Below are positions 41,629-51,501 of a stretch of DNA of 64,000 nt, piece after piece (position 1 is the stretch's first letter; each line of letters starts with the position of its first letter). The translations under genes were made by a program, and so were the position numbers. Below the pieces are notes generated by a model. It was given only the letters and a program-made list of their open reading frames with translations. It was not told the DNA's origin and ran no database searches. Origin of the DNA: Paludibacteraceae bacterium (GTDB lineage: Bacteria; Bacteroidota; Bacteroidia; Bacteroidales; Paludibacteraceae); contig JAKSKW010000001.1 in assembly GCA_024401495.1 (NCBI GenBank), forward strand, positions 1 to 64,000, read 5' to 3'.

Positions 41629-44600
41629 TTAGAAACTAAAGCCTAAGCCCAAAGTGTATGTACGTGGAGTTGGGTAACGAGCCTCATCAACACCCTGACG
41701 GATTGCACTACCTGGATTCTCAGGATCGTAACCTGAATAACCTGTGATTGTACATACGTTAGAGCATGATGCAGATAGACGTAGACCCTCGATGTGCAAC
41801 TTCTTGTTTGCCTCTGGACGGAACTTATAAGTCAAACCGACGTTCTGTAGTCTCAAGAATGATCCTTTCTCTACGTAACGATCAGAAATAGTCTTCTGGC
41901 CCTTATCTGTTGCAGTAGGAGCAGGGAACTTAGTATCGTTTACAACGTGAGCTTCGTCATCCTTTCCTTCGATTCTTGCGAAGTTCATTACGTCAGACAA
42001 CTGGTTGTACCACTTAGAATCTGCAGAGTTCTGCTCAAGCTTCATACGAACAAGGTTGTATACGTCGTTACCAACAGTTGCGTTGAACTGGAAGTTCAAT
42101 GTCCACTGTCCTAGAGAGAACGAGTTGTTCCAACCTGCTGTGAATGCTGGGTTTGGATCTCCAATCCAAGTCTCCTCATCAGAGAACATCATGTCTCCTA
42201 CACCAACACCATGAGCATCAGCCTCCTCCTTAGTCTTTGCTACACCAAGATACTGCTTACCCCAGAACTTACCAGGAGCCTCATCAACAACTGTCTTGTT
42301 GATCTTCTGATCTGTTGTAAACAAGAAGTATCTACCACGTGGAGAACCTGATGTATTCCAGATTGCCTCACAAGAAGAACCAAGGTCAAGCACCTTAGAA
42401 CGTACCAAAGAGAATGTCAAATCAGACTCCCAAGTGAAATGTGTTTTCTCATTAATCTTCTTGTCGATTAGCTGTGCGCCAATCTGCAAATCCATTCCGA
42501 CGTTCTGGATAGATCCTGCATTAACGTAAGAAGGCTCAATATTAAGATAACCACTCTGTGCTACATAAGCTGGAAGCTCCTGCTTCAAAAGCAAGTCTGT
42601 ATTCTTCTTATAGTAACCATCAAGTGTTACATTCATCTTACCACCCAAGAATCCTAGATCCAAACCAAGGTTTGCCATTGAGTTAGTTTCCCATGTCAAA
42701 TCTGGATTAGTGTACTGGCTTGGTCCGTAGATACCTGAAGATGCCACGTTAGATACTGTAGACAAGTGTGCCTGTGCACAGTCTGCCTTACCTGTCTGAC
42801 CGAAACCTGCACGTACCTTGAATGCAGAGAAGATCTTCTGGAATGATTCGCTATTCTTAGCCCAATCTTCCTCCTCAAGACGCCATGCGAAGCTGACTGA
42901 TGGGAAGAATCCCCACTTGTTACCTGGAGCGAAGTTAGACGATCCATCGAAACGTCCAGTTGCAGTGAACAAATACTTTCCAGCGATGCTGTAGTTAGCA
43001 CGTCCGAAGAATGATGCCATTGCTCCTTCTCCTAAGAAGTTAGATGCTACTGTATGTCCATCGATAGCTGCTGCAGGAACCTCAATAGAACCCTTAGTGT
43101 AACCCTTATGGTTCATTACAATACCTTCGTAGCTATACTTGTTGAACTCAGTACCAACCATCAAGTTCAAATTGTGCTTCTTATTGAAATCGTGCAACCA
43201 TGTTGCGTAAGAAGAGAAACGGATTGAGTTATTCTTGTAATCTCCAGTCTTCAATGAAGCATCTGCCTCCTGACGGTTAAATCCATCACTGATATAGAAG
43301 TATGGCTCATAGTAACTCTCATTAGCATTAGTGATATCAACACCGAACTCATTTCTCCAAGAAACTCTGTTCTCGCTAACCTTTGTTGTCTCTGCTTTTT
43401 CTAGACCCTCTTCCTTTGCTTTAGCATCCAATCTTGCCTGATCCTTCTTCTTAGCATCATACAAAGTGAAATCCAAGAATGCAGTTCCCAATACGTTGAA
43501 CTCAGTTCTCTCTACTGGAGACATGTTAAGCTGAGCGATTGGGTTCATCTTCACACCCTCGTCAGTCTTAGGTCCGTATGGTAGACCATTCACACCATAT
43601 GGCTGGCTTGATGGAAGCTGAAGCAATGTCTGTATGATGATAGACTCATCCATGTTATCGAAATTACCGATAGATGCGTCGTTTGCAGACAAGTCAAGGA
43701 TGTTACGGATAGTAGTCTTCTCCTGACGAGTAACACCCACGTTCATACCTACCTTCAACCAATCCTTAGCCTGTGTCTCCAAATTAACACGACCATTGAC
43801 ACGCTTGTAATCAGAGCTTGGCATGATACCTTCCTGACCAGTGAATCCCATAGATACACTATAAGTTGTCTTGTCGCTACCTCCAGAAACACTTATCTGA
43901 TGGCTATGTCCAAGACCATTGCGGAACAACTCATCCTGCCAATTTGTACCCTCACCAAGAACGTCAGGGTTACACAATATCATATCTCGCTCATTTCCAC
44001 GGAAATCGACAATCTGCTTCTCACCCAAGTATTCAGCATACTCCTTAAGATTCATCATGTCATATCTCTTAGTGAACTGTGATAGAGAGAAGCTTCCATC
44101 ATATGTGATCTTAGCGTCACCACTCTTACCCTTACGAGTTGTGATCATAACGACACCGTTAGCAGCACGAGATCCATAGATAGCTGTTGCAGAGGCATCC
44201 TTCAACACCTCCATTGATACGATATCTGCTGGGTTGATTGAAGCCAATGGGTTTGAAGATGCTGAGTGAGATGCATCACCACCACCAATTGGCATACCAT
44301 CTACAACGTACAAAGGCTCAGTTGATCCTGACAAAGAGCTGACACCACGAACACGTACTGATGTTGCCTGTCCTGGCTGACCTGATGAAGATGCTACGCT
44401 AACACCTGATACACGACCTGCCATCGCCTGGTCGATTGATGTTGCAACGCTCTCTTTTAGTTTTTCCTCGCTTAATGAAGATACTGATCCAGTAACGTCG
44501 CTCTTCTTCTGAACTCCATAACCAGTTACAACCAACTCCTCAAGCATCTCTTCTGACAAAACAACATTAAGTGTAGATCCTGTCTTTGCAGTGATCCTTC

Positions 44601-44832
44601 TTGTCTGTGTCTCGTAACCTGAGTAAGAAAACTCTAGTACAGCGCCTTCTGGCACTTCGATTTCGTAGTTACCGTCCATATCTGTGTTAGTACCCATTGT
44701 AGTACCCTTTATCACGACATTGGCGAACGGTAGAGGTTCTTTCGCATCTTTCACAACACCCTTGATGGTTCTATCGGCCATCACAGTTAGTGCTGAGGAC
44801 ATCATTGCGACAGATAAAAAAATCTTCCTCAT
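41629..44832 (-). CDS. SusC/RagA-family TonB-dependent outer-membrane transporter
   Basis: 1067 aa. Signal peptide MRKIFLSVAMMSSALTVMA, then a carboxypeptidase-D-like domain (about 22-95: KGVVKDAKEPLPFANVVIKGT), a TonB-box-like ELVVTGYG near 106, the plug (about 110-230) with VYVVDGMPI-type segment and ATAIYGSRAANGVVMITTRKG, and the 22-strand barrel ending TLGLGFSF. It imports oligosaccharides across the outer membrane using TonB energy, together with the SusD-like lid and glycan-binding protein downstream. No linked sigma/anti-sigma, hybrid sensor or hydrolase is present in the window. A -7 element lies at 44891-44898. Confidence 0.97.
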   Translation of the reverse strand: MRKIFLSVAMMSSALTVMADRTIKGVVKDAKEPLPFANVVIKGTTMGTNTDMDGNYEIEVPEGAVLEFSYSGYETQTRRITAKTGSTLNVVLSEEMLEELVVTGYGVQKKSDVTGSVSSLSEEKLKESVATSIDQAMAGRVSGVSVASSSGQPGQATSVRVRGVSSLSGSTEPLYVVDGMPIGGGDASHSASSNPLASINPADIVSMEVLKDASATAIYGSRAANGVVMITTRKGKSGDAKITYDGSFSLSQFTKRYDMMNLKEYAEYLGEKQIVDFRGNERDMILCNPDVLGEGTNWQDELFRNGLGHSHQISVSGGSDKTTYSVSMGFTGQEGIMPSSDYKRVNGRVNLETQAKDWLKVGMNVGVTRQEKTTIRNILDLSANDASIGNFDNMDESIIIQTLLQLPSSQPYGVNGLPYGPKTDEGVKMNPIAQLNMSPVERTEFNVLGTAFLDFTLYDAKKKDQARLDAKAKEEGLEKAETTKVSENRVSWRNEFGVDITNANESYYEPYFYISDGFNRQEADASLKTGDYKNNSIRFSSYATWLHDFNKKHNLNLMVGTEFNKYSYEGIVMNHKGYTKGSIEVPAAAIDGHTVASNFLGEGAMASFFGRANYSIAGKYLFTATGRFDGSSNFAPGNKWGFFPSVSFAWRLEEEDWAKNSESFQKIFSAFKVRAGFGQTGKADCAQAHLSTVSNVASSGIYGPSQYTNPDLTWETNSMANLGLDLGFLGGKMNVTLDGYYKKNTDLLLKQELPAYVAQSGYLNIEPSYVNAGSIQNVGMDLQIGAQLIDKKINEKTHFTWESDLTFSLVRSKVLDLGSSCEAIWNTSGSPRGRYFLFTTDQKINKTVVDEAPGKFWGKQYLGVAKTKEEADAHGVGVGDMMFSDEETWIGDPNPAFTAGWNNSFSLGQWTLNFQFNATVGNDVYNLVRMKLEQNSADSKWYNQLSDVMNFARIEGKDDEAHVVNDTKFPAPTATDKGQKTISDRYVEKGSFLRLQNVGLTYKFRPEANKKLHIEGLRLSASCSNVCTITGYSGYDPENPGSAIRQGVDEARYPTPRTYTLGLGFSF

Positions 44833-45208
44833 CTTTACCTTTTGTTAATTATTATTAATTTTTATTTCACTTTCTATCTCTAAAATGTGACAAATATATT
44901 CAATTTACTAATATTTTTTAGCATAATAGAGCAAAAACATTCGCTTGTTTGCACAAAGAATGCAGTAAAAATGTTGTTTAACACATTTTCACAGTTAATG
45001 TTAACTTCTGTTGAATTGTTTCATGGGCATTAGTGTTTGAATTGTAGAATAAATAGTGTTGTTAGATGAAAGATACACTTACTTTAAAGGCTGAATACTC
45101 TCAGACACTTGTCGACAAATGGTTCTTCCATACTCAAGGACTAACCGACTGTTAAAATTCCTCCTTTCTATAGCCGGATGGTAATATACTTACGGCAAAA
45201 TTAAAAAA
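44833..45208. other. Intergenic region upstream of the susC-like gene
   Basis: About 380 bases. On the minus strand TATATTTG (44891-44898) is the likely -7 box of the susC operon; a matching TTTG is not obvious. A 29-codon plus-strand frame, 45066-45155 (MKDTLTLKAEYSQTLVDKWF...), has no recognised family and no terminator of its own, so I do not call it a gene. The rest is A/T-rich without visible structure. Confidence 0.5.
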
Positions 45209-45248
45209 AAGAGTCAAGAATCCAAATAAATTCAAATTCTTGACTCTT
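45209..45248 (-). terminator. Terminator of trpS
   Basis: 13-bp perfect arms AAGAGTCAAGAAT / ATTCTTGACTCTT (45209-45221, 45236-45248), 14-base loop, followed on the minus strand by a T-run. Confidence 0.92.
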
Positions 45249-45261
45249 ATATGTTGACAAA

Positions 45262-46353
45262 TCACTCTGCGCTTGAATACTTTGCTGCCTGCGCTTTGAT
45301 TAACTCCGCGTCGTCGAAATAATTAATCTTCATTGATGCGCGAACCTCAGACAATGTCTGTGCGGCTTTCTCTCTTGCAATGTCTGAACCCTTCTTCAAG
45401 ATTCTGTAGATCTCCTCGATATCTTTCTCAAGCTCTTTTCTTCTTGCTCTGATTGGATTCAACTCTTCCTGAAGGATTGAATTCAAGAACATCTTGACCT
45501 TCATGTCACCAAGTCCACCTCTTGTGTAGTGGTCCTTCAACTCCTGTAGATTAGCATACTCAGGAAGGAACTCTGCGAAGTGCTCGTCACGGCTGAATGC
45601 GTCAAGATATGTGAAGACGGCATTACCCTCAAGCTTACCTGGATCAGACACTTTCAAATGTGTTGGATCAGTAAACATCGACTTAACCTTCTTCTGTACG
45701 TCTGCCTCTGAGTCAGATAGGTAGATACAGTTGCCAAGAGACTTACTCATCTTTGCCTTTCCGTCTGTTCCTGGCAAACGCAAACATGCTGCGTTGTCTG
45801 GCAATAGGATATTTGGCTCAACCAATGTCTCTCCGTAGATGTGGTTGAATCTGTTTACGATCTCTCGTGTCTGCTCGATCATTGGAGCCTGATCCTCTCC
45901 TACGGGCACTGTTGTTGCCTTGAACGCTGTGATATCAGCTGCCTGTGAGATAGGATAACAGAAGAAGCCGACAGGAATGTTAGCCTCAAAGTTTCTCAAC
46001 TTGATCTCTGTCTTTACTGTTGGATTTCTCTGCAAACGAGAGACAGTCACAAGATTCATATAGTAGAAAGCCAACTCACATAGTTCAGCCACCTGGCTCT
46101 GAATGAAGATTGTCGACTTTGTTGGATCCAAACCTACCGAAAGATAGTCAAGTGCCACCTCTATGATGTTCTGACGTACCTTCTCTGGATTATCTGCATT
46201 ATCAGTCAACGCCTGTGCGTCGGCGATCATGATGAATATCTTGTCATACAATCCTGAATTCTGCAACTCGACACGTCTCTTCAATGAGCCTACATAATGT
46301 CCAAGGTGCAACTTGCCAGTTGGTCTGTCTCCTGTTAATATGATTTTTTCCAT
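45262..46353 (-). CDS. trpS: Tryptophan-tRNA ligase
   Basis: 363 aa class I aminoacyl-tRNA synthetase. The HIGH-type motif is LHLGHYVGS (about 15-23), the KMSKS motif is [10 protein letters not shown] (near 200), and the Trp-pocket segment [14 protein letters not shown] is near 150. This is the slightly longer bacterial TrpRS type. It charges tRNA-Trp. No T-box or leader peptide is visible. It is followed (upstream on the strand) by the GT9 gene after 42 bases and may share its transcript. Confidence 0.97.
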   Translation of the reverse strand: MEKIILTGDRPTGKLHLGHYVGSLKRRVELQNSGLYDKIFIMIADAQALTDNADNPEKVRQNIIEVALDYLSVGLDPTKSTIFIQSQVAELCELAFYYMNLVTVSRLQRNPTVKTEIKLRNFEANIPVGFFCYPISQAADITAFKATTVPVGEDQAPMIEQTREIVNRFNHIYGETLVEPNILLPDNAACLRLPGTDGKAKMSKSLGNCIYLSDSEADVQKKVKSMFTDPTHLKVSDPGKLEGNAVFTYLDAFSRDEHFAEFLPEYANLQELKDHYTRGGLGDMKVKMFLNSILQEELNPIRARRKELEKDIEEIYRILKKGSDIAREKAAQTLSEVRASMKINYFDDAELIKAQAAKYSSAE

Positions 46354-46395
46354 TATTTATCTTAGTTTTCGTTTTATGCAAACGATATTTATCTA

Positions 46396-47418
46396 TTAAT
46401 CAATTTTAAGAATGTTCAAAATCTTACTGCATACCATCTCTGGAGTGATCTGCTTCATGCAACGTCGGTCTCCAAACTTACATGGTTTATTTCCATAAGC
46501 CGAACATGGCTGGCACTCTAAGTTGGCAACAATTGCGTCTTCCTTATCCTGACCAAAACCATAAAAGCCCATATATGGATGTGTCGCGCCCCAAACAGAA
46601 ACGACCTTGACTCCACACAACGACGCAAGGTGCATATTAGCCGAATCCATCGTGACCATAAGGTTCATCTGCTTCATCGCTGCCATCTCTTCCTGCAGTT
46701 TGTATTTTCCTGCAAGCGTTGCGACGTTGGGATATTTCTCCACCCATGAATTGAAAACCGTTTCCTCTTTCTGTCCGCCACCGAAAAGATAGATTCCTAT
46801 ATTGCTGCCGGACAAGGTCTCAACCACTTTCTCCATCTTATCCAACGGATAGATTTTGCCTTCATGCTGAGCAAATGGAGCTATGCCTATGTTGGCGACG
46901 TGGGATGCCAGACTCAACTCTGCATTAAAATCAATTCCAGTGTTGGGATCAAAACCCGGATAATCTATGTCGAAGTGATATCCAGCTTTCTCAAATGCTT
47001 CTTTGTAGCGCTGAATCATTGGCTTCAACTGAGACTTGTTTTTTCCGTTCACCAATGCCTTCTTCTCTGCCCTACCTTTGTCGACAACAGTGATCTTTGT
47101 GCCTTTCAATCTCATGAATGTACGGAGCAATTTGCTGCGTAGCACATCATGAAGATCGACCATCTGGTCAAACTTTCCTCCAGCAGTAATCTCTTTGCTT
47201 AGTTTAAGAATTCCTCTGATTCCTTTGTGGGCACCACCTTTATCGACTCCGACAAATGTAAGATTAGGGATGTCGGCAAACAATGGCTGCAAACGTGGAG
47301 CTGAAAGCATAGTGATAGCGACGTCGGGATAAGCTTTTGCAAACGAAGCAACAACAGGCACCGTCATCGCAACGTCGCCCATCGCCGACAATCTCATCAA
47401 CAATACTCTCTTAGCCAT
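46396..47418 (-). CDS. Family 9 glycosyltransferase (heptosyltransferase-like)
   Basis: 340 aa GT9 fold. The N-terminal VLLMRLSAMGDVAMTVPV (about 4-21) is the acceptor-side signature, and the nucleotide-sugar side shows MDSANMHLASLCGVKVVSVWGATHPYMGF (near 255-283) with the DSxxMH motif. A Cys-rich end (CQPCSAYGNKPCKFGDRRCM) is typical of lipopolysaccharide heptosyltransferases. It probably adds a sugar to the lipopolysaccharide core. It is 8 bases after the DUF4254 gene, a partner frequently found beside GT9 genes in Bacteroidota. Confidence 0.9.
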   Translation of the reverse strand: MAKRVLLMRLSAMGDVAMTVPVVASFAKAYPDVAITMLSAPRLQPLFADIPNLTFVGVDKGGAHKGIRGILKLSKEITAGGKFDQMVDLHDVLRSKLLRTFMRLKGTKITVVDKGRAEKKALVNGKNKSQLKPMIQRYKEAFEKAGYHFDIDYPGFDPNTGIDFNAELSLASHVANIGIAPFAQHEGKIYPLDKMEKVVETLSGSNIGIYLFGGGQKEETVFNSWVEKYPNVATLAGKYKLQEEMAAMKQMNLMVTMDSANMHLASLCGVKVVSVWGATHPYMGFYGFGQDKEDAIVANLECQPCSAYGNKPCKFGDRRCMKQITPEMVCSKILNILKID

Positions 47419-47426
47419 TATATATC

Positions 47427-48035
47427 TTACTTGCCTGCAGCGTAAAGCACAGGGTTAAGATTAGGATCGTTGTACATCTTCATCTGCTTGTAGACTTTCA
47501 TGTAACGATCTCCATTCTCAATATCTAAAATCAACTGATCTATAGCCGACGACAAATCAACTCTCTGCTCAAGAAGAACATTGAGTTTTTTCTGACATGC
47601 CTCGATATGAGCAGCGTCGACATCCTTACGGTCTACCTCTGCCTGCATGTGATAAATCTTCAATGCCAAGATTGAAAGGCGGTCGATAGCCCAAGCTGGC
47701 GACTCTGTGTTGATCACAGCCGTAGGCTTAACATTCACCAACTGATATTTTTCCAAGAAATAGCTGTCGATTCTCTCAACTAAGTCTGTACGATCCTGGT
47801 TCGACTTGTCAATACGACGCTTGATCTTCAACGCCTCAACTGGATCAATCTGTGGATCACGGATGATATCCTCCAAATGCCACTGTACTGAATCAATCCA
47901 ATTCTTCAAATATAGCACCGCCTCAATCGTACCTGCCTGGTACGGATTCTTCATCTGTGCATCAACATTGTCGCTCTTGTGATAGTCTGCGACAACCTGA
48001 TTAAATATCTTATTTGCGTCTGAACTAAAGCTCAT
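47427..48035 (-). CDS. DUF4254 domain protein
   Basis: 202 aa, helical, cytoplasmic. I recognise the DUF4254 family from segments such as WHLEDIIRDPQIDPVEALKIKRRIDKSNQDR (about 53-83) and WAIDRLSILALKIYHMQAE (about 115-133). Function is unknown. It starts the minus-strand DUF4254-GT9 unit, which suggests a link to envelope sugar synthesis. Confidence 0.82.
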   Translation of the reverse strand: MSFSSDANKIFNQVVADYHKSDNVDAQMKNPYQAGTIEAVLYLKNWIDSVQWHLEDIIRDPQIDPVEALKIKRRIDKSNQDRTDLVERIDSYFLEKYQLVNVKPTAVINTESPAWAIDRLSILALKIYHMQAEVDRKDVDAAHIEACQKKLNVLLEQRVDLSSAIDQLILDIENGDRYMKVYKQMKMYNDPNLNPVLYAAGK

Positions 48036-48102
48036 TGTCTCTTTTTTTTATTTATTCTCCGTCAAAATTAGTTTTTTTATTTCAAAAACTGATTCTTTAT
48101 CA

Positions 48103-48675
48103 TTAGAAATTGAATGAAAACTCAAAACCTTTGTTTCTTCCTGTACCGTCTTCATAGAAGGAAAGTAGTCCTACTCTATAACCGACGTTAACAGACACCA
48201 CATTGGCAATTCTACCTGAGGCTCCTGCAAAAACAGAGCATTGGAATGGTCGTACATCATACTCATATGAGTTGTCGGACACTCTCATAATCTTCTCTCC
48301 GTCCAAACCACCGTAGGCTCCAATCGACATATTCTTATTGCTTATAAGGCTATAATCTGCTCTGATTGGAATTCGAATTGACTTATAGGTCGCTGCATAA
48401 CCATCATCACAACTGAAATTGTCCCAGTTGTAAACCAAACGTGGAGATACAGACAATTTTTTATCAACTTTGAATGTATATCCCGTACTTACCCAAAAGC
48501 CTTGTGATTGACCGTTTCCATCTGTGTCGTAAGAGTAACCTCCTCCCGTGTTCGACAGGATGTTGGCAAGGATTTCGGAAGTGCTTGACTTCTTCTTTTT
48601 CTCCTGTTTCTTCTCCTGTGCCATAGAGAATGAAGCGATCAAAGATAATAATGTCAAAATAATGAATTTCTTCAT
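48103..48675 (-). CDS. Small outer-membrane beta-barrel protein
   Basis: 190 aa from the ATG at 48675 (a TTG start at 48687 is less likely). Signal peptide MKKFIILTLLSLIASFSMAQ, a Lys/Glu-rich linker (EKKQEKKKKSS), then beta strands with alternating hydrophobic residues (GFWVSTGYTFKVDKKLSVSPRLVYNW, VSVNVGYRVGLLSFYE) and a terminal aromatic strand GFEFSFNF typical of BAM-recognised barrels. The start lies 1 base after the YigZ stop, so the two genes are co-transcribed. Confidence 0.78.
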   Translation of the reverse strand: MKKFIILTLLSLIASFSMAQEKKQEKKKKSSTSEILANILSNTGGGYSYDTDGNGQSQGFWVSTGYTFKVDKKLSVSPRLVYNWDNFSCDDGYAATYKSIRIPIRADYSLISNKNMSIGAYGGLDGEKIMRVSDNSYEYDVRPFQCSVFAGASGRIANVVSVNVGYRVGLLSFYEDGTGRNKGFEFSFNF

Positions 48676-48676
48676 A

Positions 48677-49273
48677 TCAGTCTTCAATAATGAGTGATTC
48701 CACTTTTTTCAACCTCTCTATCAAGTTTGGAGCATCCCCCTTACGAATGGACAACACCATCTTGCAATCGTTATCAAACTGTTGGGACAGCACTTGTGGA
48801 GCCACATCCTTGATTATCTTCATCACGTCGTTCATCACCAGATAATCAAAAATAATATGGATCTCCTCATCCACCGTCTTCTCGATGATTTCAGCATTTT
48901 CCAAAGCATCCGCTGACGCTACCTTATAGGCATTGATCAAACCACTTGTTCCGAGTTTAGTACCGCCGAAATAACGTACCACAGCAATTAGCACATTGGT
49001 CACACCTGCAGAAAGAAGCGAGCCAAGTATCGGACGTCCTGCTGTGCCCGACGGTTCGCCATCGTCATTGCTGCGATAATCAGCCTTGTCTACACCTAAT
49101 ATATAGGCATAGCAGACATGACGCGCGTCGTGATGCTCCTTACGTTTCTCCTCAAGTATCTCCTTAATCTGCTCAACGTTTGACACAGGAATCGCAAAGG
49201 CAATAAACTTACTACCCTTTTCTTTGTACAATCCCTCTGCCGGGCCGCTGATTGTCAGATACTTGTCTTCCAT
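48677..49273 (-). CDS. YigZ/IMPACT family protein
   Basis: 198 aa. The UPF0029/IMPACT N-terminal domain (about 15-120) shows SKFIAFAIPV, DARHVCYAYILG, NDDGEPSGTAGRPIL and VVRYFGGTKLGTSGLINAYK, the strongest family signature. The C-terminal DUF1949 ferredoxin-like domain follows. YigZ is a conserved protein of uncertain role linked to nucleic acid binding and translation control. It begins beside a TTTTCG repeat array separating it from the helicase gene. Confidence 0.93.
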   Translation of the reverse strand: MEDKYLTISGPAEGLYKEKGSKFIAFAIPVSNVEQIKEILEEKRKEHHDARHVCYAYILGVDKADYRSNDDGEPSGTAGRPILGSLLSAGVTNVLIAVVRYFGGTKLGTSGLINAYKVASADALENAEIIEKTVDEEIHIIFDYLVMNDVMKIIKDVAPQVLSQQFDNDCKMVLSIRKGDAPNLIERLKKVESLIIED

Positions 49274-49283
49274 TTATTAATTT

Positions 49284-49356
49284 AACCAAAACGAAAACGA
49301 TAACCAAAACGAAAACGATAACCAAAACGGTCTTCGTCTTCGTTTTCGTCTTCGTT
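49284..49356. repeat. ACGAAAACG/CGTTTTCG repeat array with inverted halves
   Basis: Two full copies and a half copy of the 18-base unit AACCAAAACGAAAACGAT (49284-49329) are followed by the CGTCTTCGTTTTCG words (49330-49356), which are close to the reverse complement. The array fills the gap between yigZ and the helicase gene; the helicase stop lies at its right edge. Confidence 0.88.
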
Positions 49357-51229
49357 AATTATACTTATTACGACGCTGGCCTTCCTTCTTACGCTTTCTG
49401 TTATCAGAAGGAGCACCACGTCTATCGTGTCTTGGTTTCTTGTAAGCCCATTCGTCATCGTCATGCTTGCGATCATCACGCTTGCGCTTTCCGCCGAACT
49501 CCTTGTCACCAAAATCTTTATTGCGTCTTTCGCTGTTGCGGCTGCGTCCACGTTGTTCACCCTGCACCTCAGCCAAAACGATATCGCTGCCACGGTGTAC
49601 CTCATTGAATGCCTTGAACATCTTCTGGACATGTGAGTTAGGCACATCGAAGAATGTATAGCGAGGAGTGATCTCGATATCACGGATGCTGATCTGCTTA
49701 TCGTTGACAGTGTCGTTGATCAAGCCAAGCACCTTCTTTGGAGTGAAGCCGACGTTCTCGCCCTTGTTGATTTTCAAACGAGTGAAGTCAGGGCGTGTAT
49801 ATCCGCCACGCAAGCCTTTCTTCTCCTTGCCTTCAAAGTCGTCACCTCCACGTCTACCCTTTCTGTCACGGCCACCACGCTCACCACGTTCTGGACGCTC
49901 AGAGATGTTGATATCCTCAGCATCTTTGTAGTATTCGATAAACTGGTTGAACTGCAATGATACGAAATGCTTGATGATATCCTCACGGCTCATTCCATCA
50001 AGCTCTGTATAAGCCATATCTAGGTATTGAGACACCTGCTCCTCGTTGATCTCAACCGTCTTCAATTTATTTAGGATCGACTTCAACTGAGCCGAGCAAA
50101 CCTCGATTCCAGAAGGGACATCCTTCTTCTCGAACTCCTTGCCAATAATCTTCTCAATCTCACGGATCTTGCCCTTCTCACGCAAATGAAGGATACTGAT
50201 TGAGACGCCGGTACGTCCAGCTCTACCTGTACGTCCGCTTCGGTGAGTGTAGCTCTCCACGTCGTCAGGCAAACAGTAGTTGATAACGTGAGTAAGATTA
50301 TTCACGTCCAATCCACGTGCAGCCACGTCAGTAGCCACCAAAAGTTGAAGGTTCTTGATTCTGAACTTCTGCATCACAGCGTCACGCTGAGCCTGCGACA
50401 AATCACCATGAAGAGCGTCGGCATTGTAGCCGTCCTTCATCAAAGCCTCAGCGATATCTTTAGTCTCCTGACGAGTGCGGCAGAACACAATTCCATAGAT
50501 ATCTGGGTTCAAATCAACCACACGCTTCAAACAAGCGTAACGGTTTTTTGCAGCCACCATATAGTAGATATGGCTAACGTTTTCTGAACCAGAGTTTTTC
50601 TTACCAATTGCGATCTCCACATGATTCTTCATGTAGTTTTTTGCGATATTGGCAATCTCTTTCGGCATCGTAGCCGAGAAAAGAAGAGTACGGTGATCCT
50701 CAGGAATCTCGCTGAAGATTCTTTCGATATCATCCTTGAATCCCATGTTGAGCATCTCGTCAGCCTCGTCAAGAACAAGGAACTTAACATTTTCAAGATG
50801 CACCTTCTTACGGTCGATAAGGTCGATAAGACGACCAGGTGTAGCCACAAGGATCTGCGGCTGCACATCAAGGTCTTTAAACTGACGGATGATGCTTTCA
50901 CCACCGTATACAGGGACCACCTTAACCTTAGTGTATTTTGCGAAATTCTTCAAGTCATTGCTAATCTGCACGCATAGCTCACGTGTAGGAGCAAGGATCA
51001 ATGTTTGGATCTGATTACGGGAATCATCTGTAAGTTGAAGTACCGGCAGACCAAAACCAGCGGTCTTACCAGTTCCGGTTTGGGCCAGAGCCACTAAGTC
51101 TCTGTCGTCATCACTAAGCAAGAAAGGAGTAACCTTCTCTTGGATCGGCATTGCTTCGACAAAACCCATGTCGGAAACAGCCTTTAGGATTTCATTTTTG
51201 AAACCCAATTCTTCGAATGTTGCCATCAA
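49355..51229 (-). CDS. deaD: DEAD-box RNA helicase (DeaD/CsdA-like)
   Basis: 624 aa. Q-motif (TFEELGFKN...PIQ), motif I AQTGTGKT (about 49-56), Ia PTRELCVQ, II DEAD (about 155), III SAT (about 187), VI HRSGRTGRAG (about 332). After the helicase core a DbpA-type RNA-binding domain spans about 480-560 (FTRLKINKGENVGFTPKKVLGLIND...FFDVP). The C-terminus is Arg/Lys/Gly-rich and disordered, with RGGRDRKGRRGG and RRNK tails. It is likely involved in ribosome assembly and cold growth. A -7 box TACATTTG lies on the minus strand at 51326-51333, leaving a leader of about 90 bases. Confidence 0.95.
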   Translation of the reverse strand: MMATFEELGFKNEILKAVSDMGFVEAMPIQEKVTPFLLSDDDRDLVALAQTGTGKTAGFGLPVLQLTDDSRNQIQTLILAPTRELCVQISNDLKNFAKYTKVKVVPVYGGESIIRQFKDLDVQPQILVATPGRLIDLIDRKKVHLENVKFLVLDEADEMLNMGFKDDIERIFSEIPEDHRTLLFSATMPKEIANIAKNYMKNHVEIAIGKKNSGSENVSHIYYMVAAKNRYACLKRVVDLNPDIYGIVFCRTRQETKDIAEALMKDGYNADALHGDLSQAQRDAVMQKFRIKNLQLLVATDVAARGLDVNNLTHVINYCLPDDVESYTHRSGRTGRAGRTGVSISILHLREKGKIREIEKIIGKEFEKKDVPSGIEVCSAQLKSILNKLKTVEINEEQVSQYLDMAYTELDGMSREDIIKHFVSLQFNQFIEYYKDAEDINISERPERGERGGRDRKGRRGGDDFEGKEKKGLRGGYTRPDFTRLKINKGENVGFTPKKVLGLINDTVNDKQISIRDIEITPRYTFFDVPNSHVQKMFKAFNEVHRGSDIVLAEVQGEQRGRSRNSERRNKDFGDKEFGGKRKRDDRKHDDDEWAYKKPRHDRRGAPSDNRKRKKEGQRRNKYN

Positions 51230-51501
51230 AAAAGGATTATATTCATGGCCGAAACATCCTCACCCCCTTTTACAACAGTGATACATACCTCGCCATAAAC
51301 CATTTAGCATAAATATTATCGGCGACAAATGTAAGAAAAAAAGTTGATAAATAATGTTGAATAGCACAAAATCGAATAAAATAAAGAACCAAATTCCCAC
51401 GTTATTACAAAAAGAGCACATCTTTAAGGCTCAAAATAGTTTTTCATTATGAATAAAGAGAAAAAAGTGATAAATTTGCAAAATAATAAAACTTACGAAA
51501 G

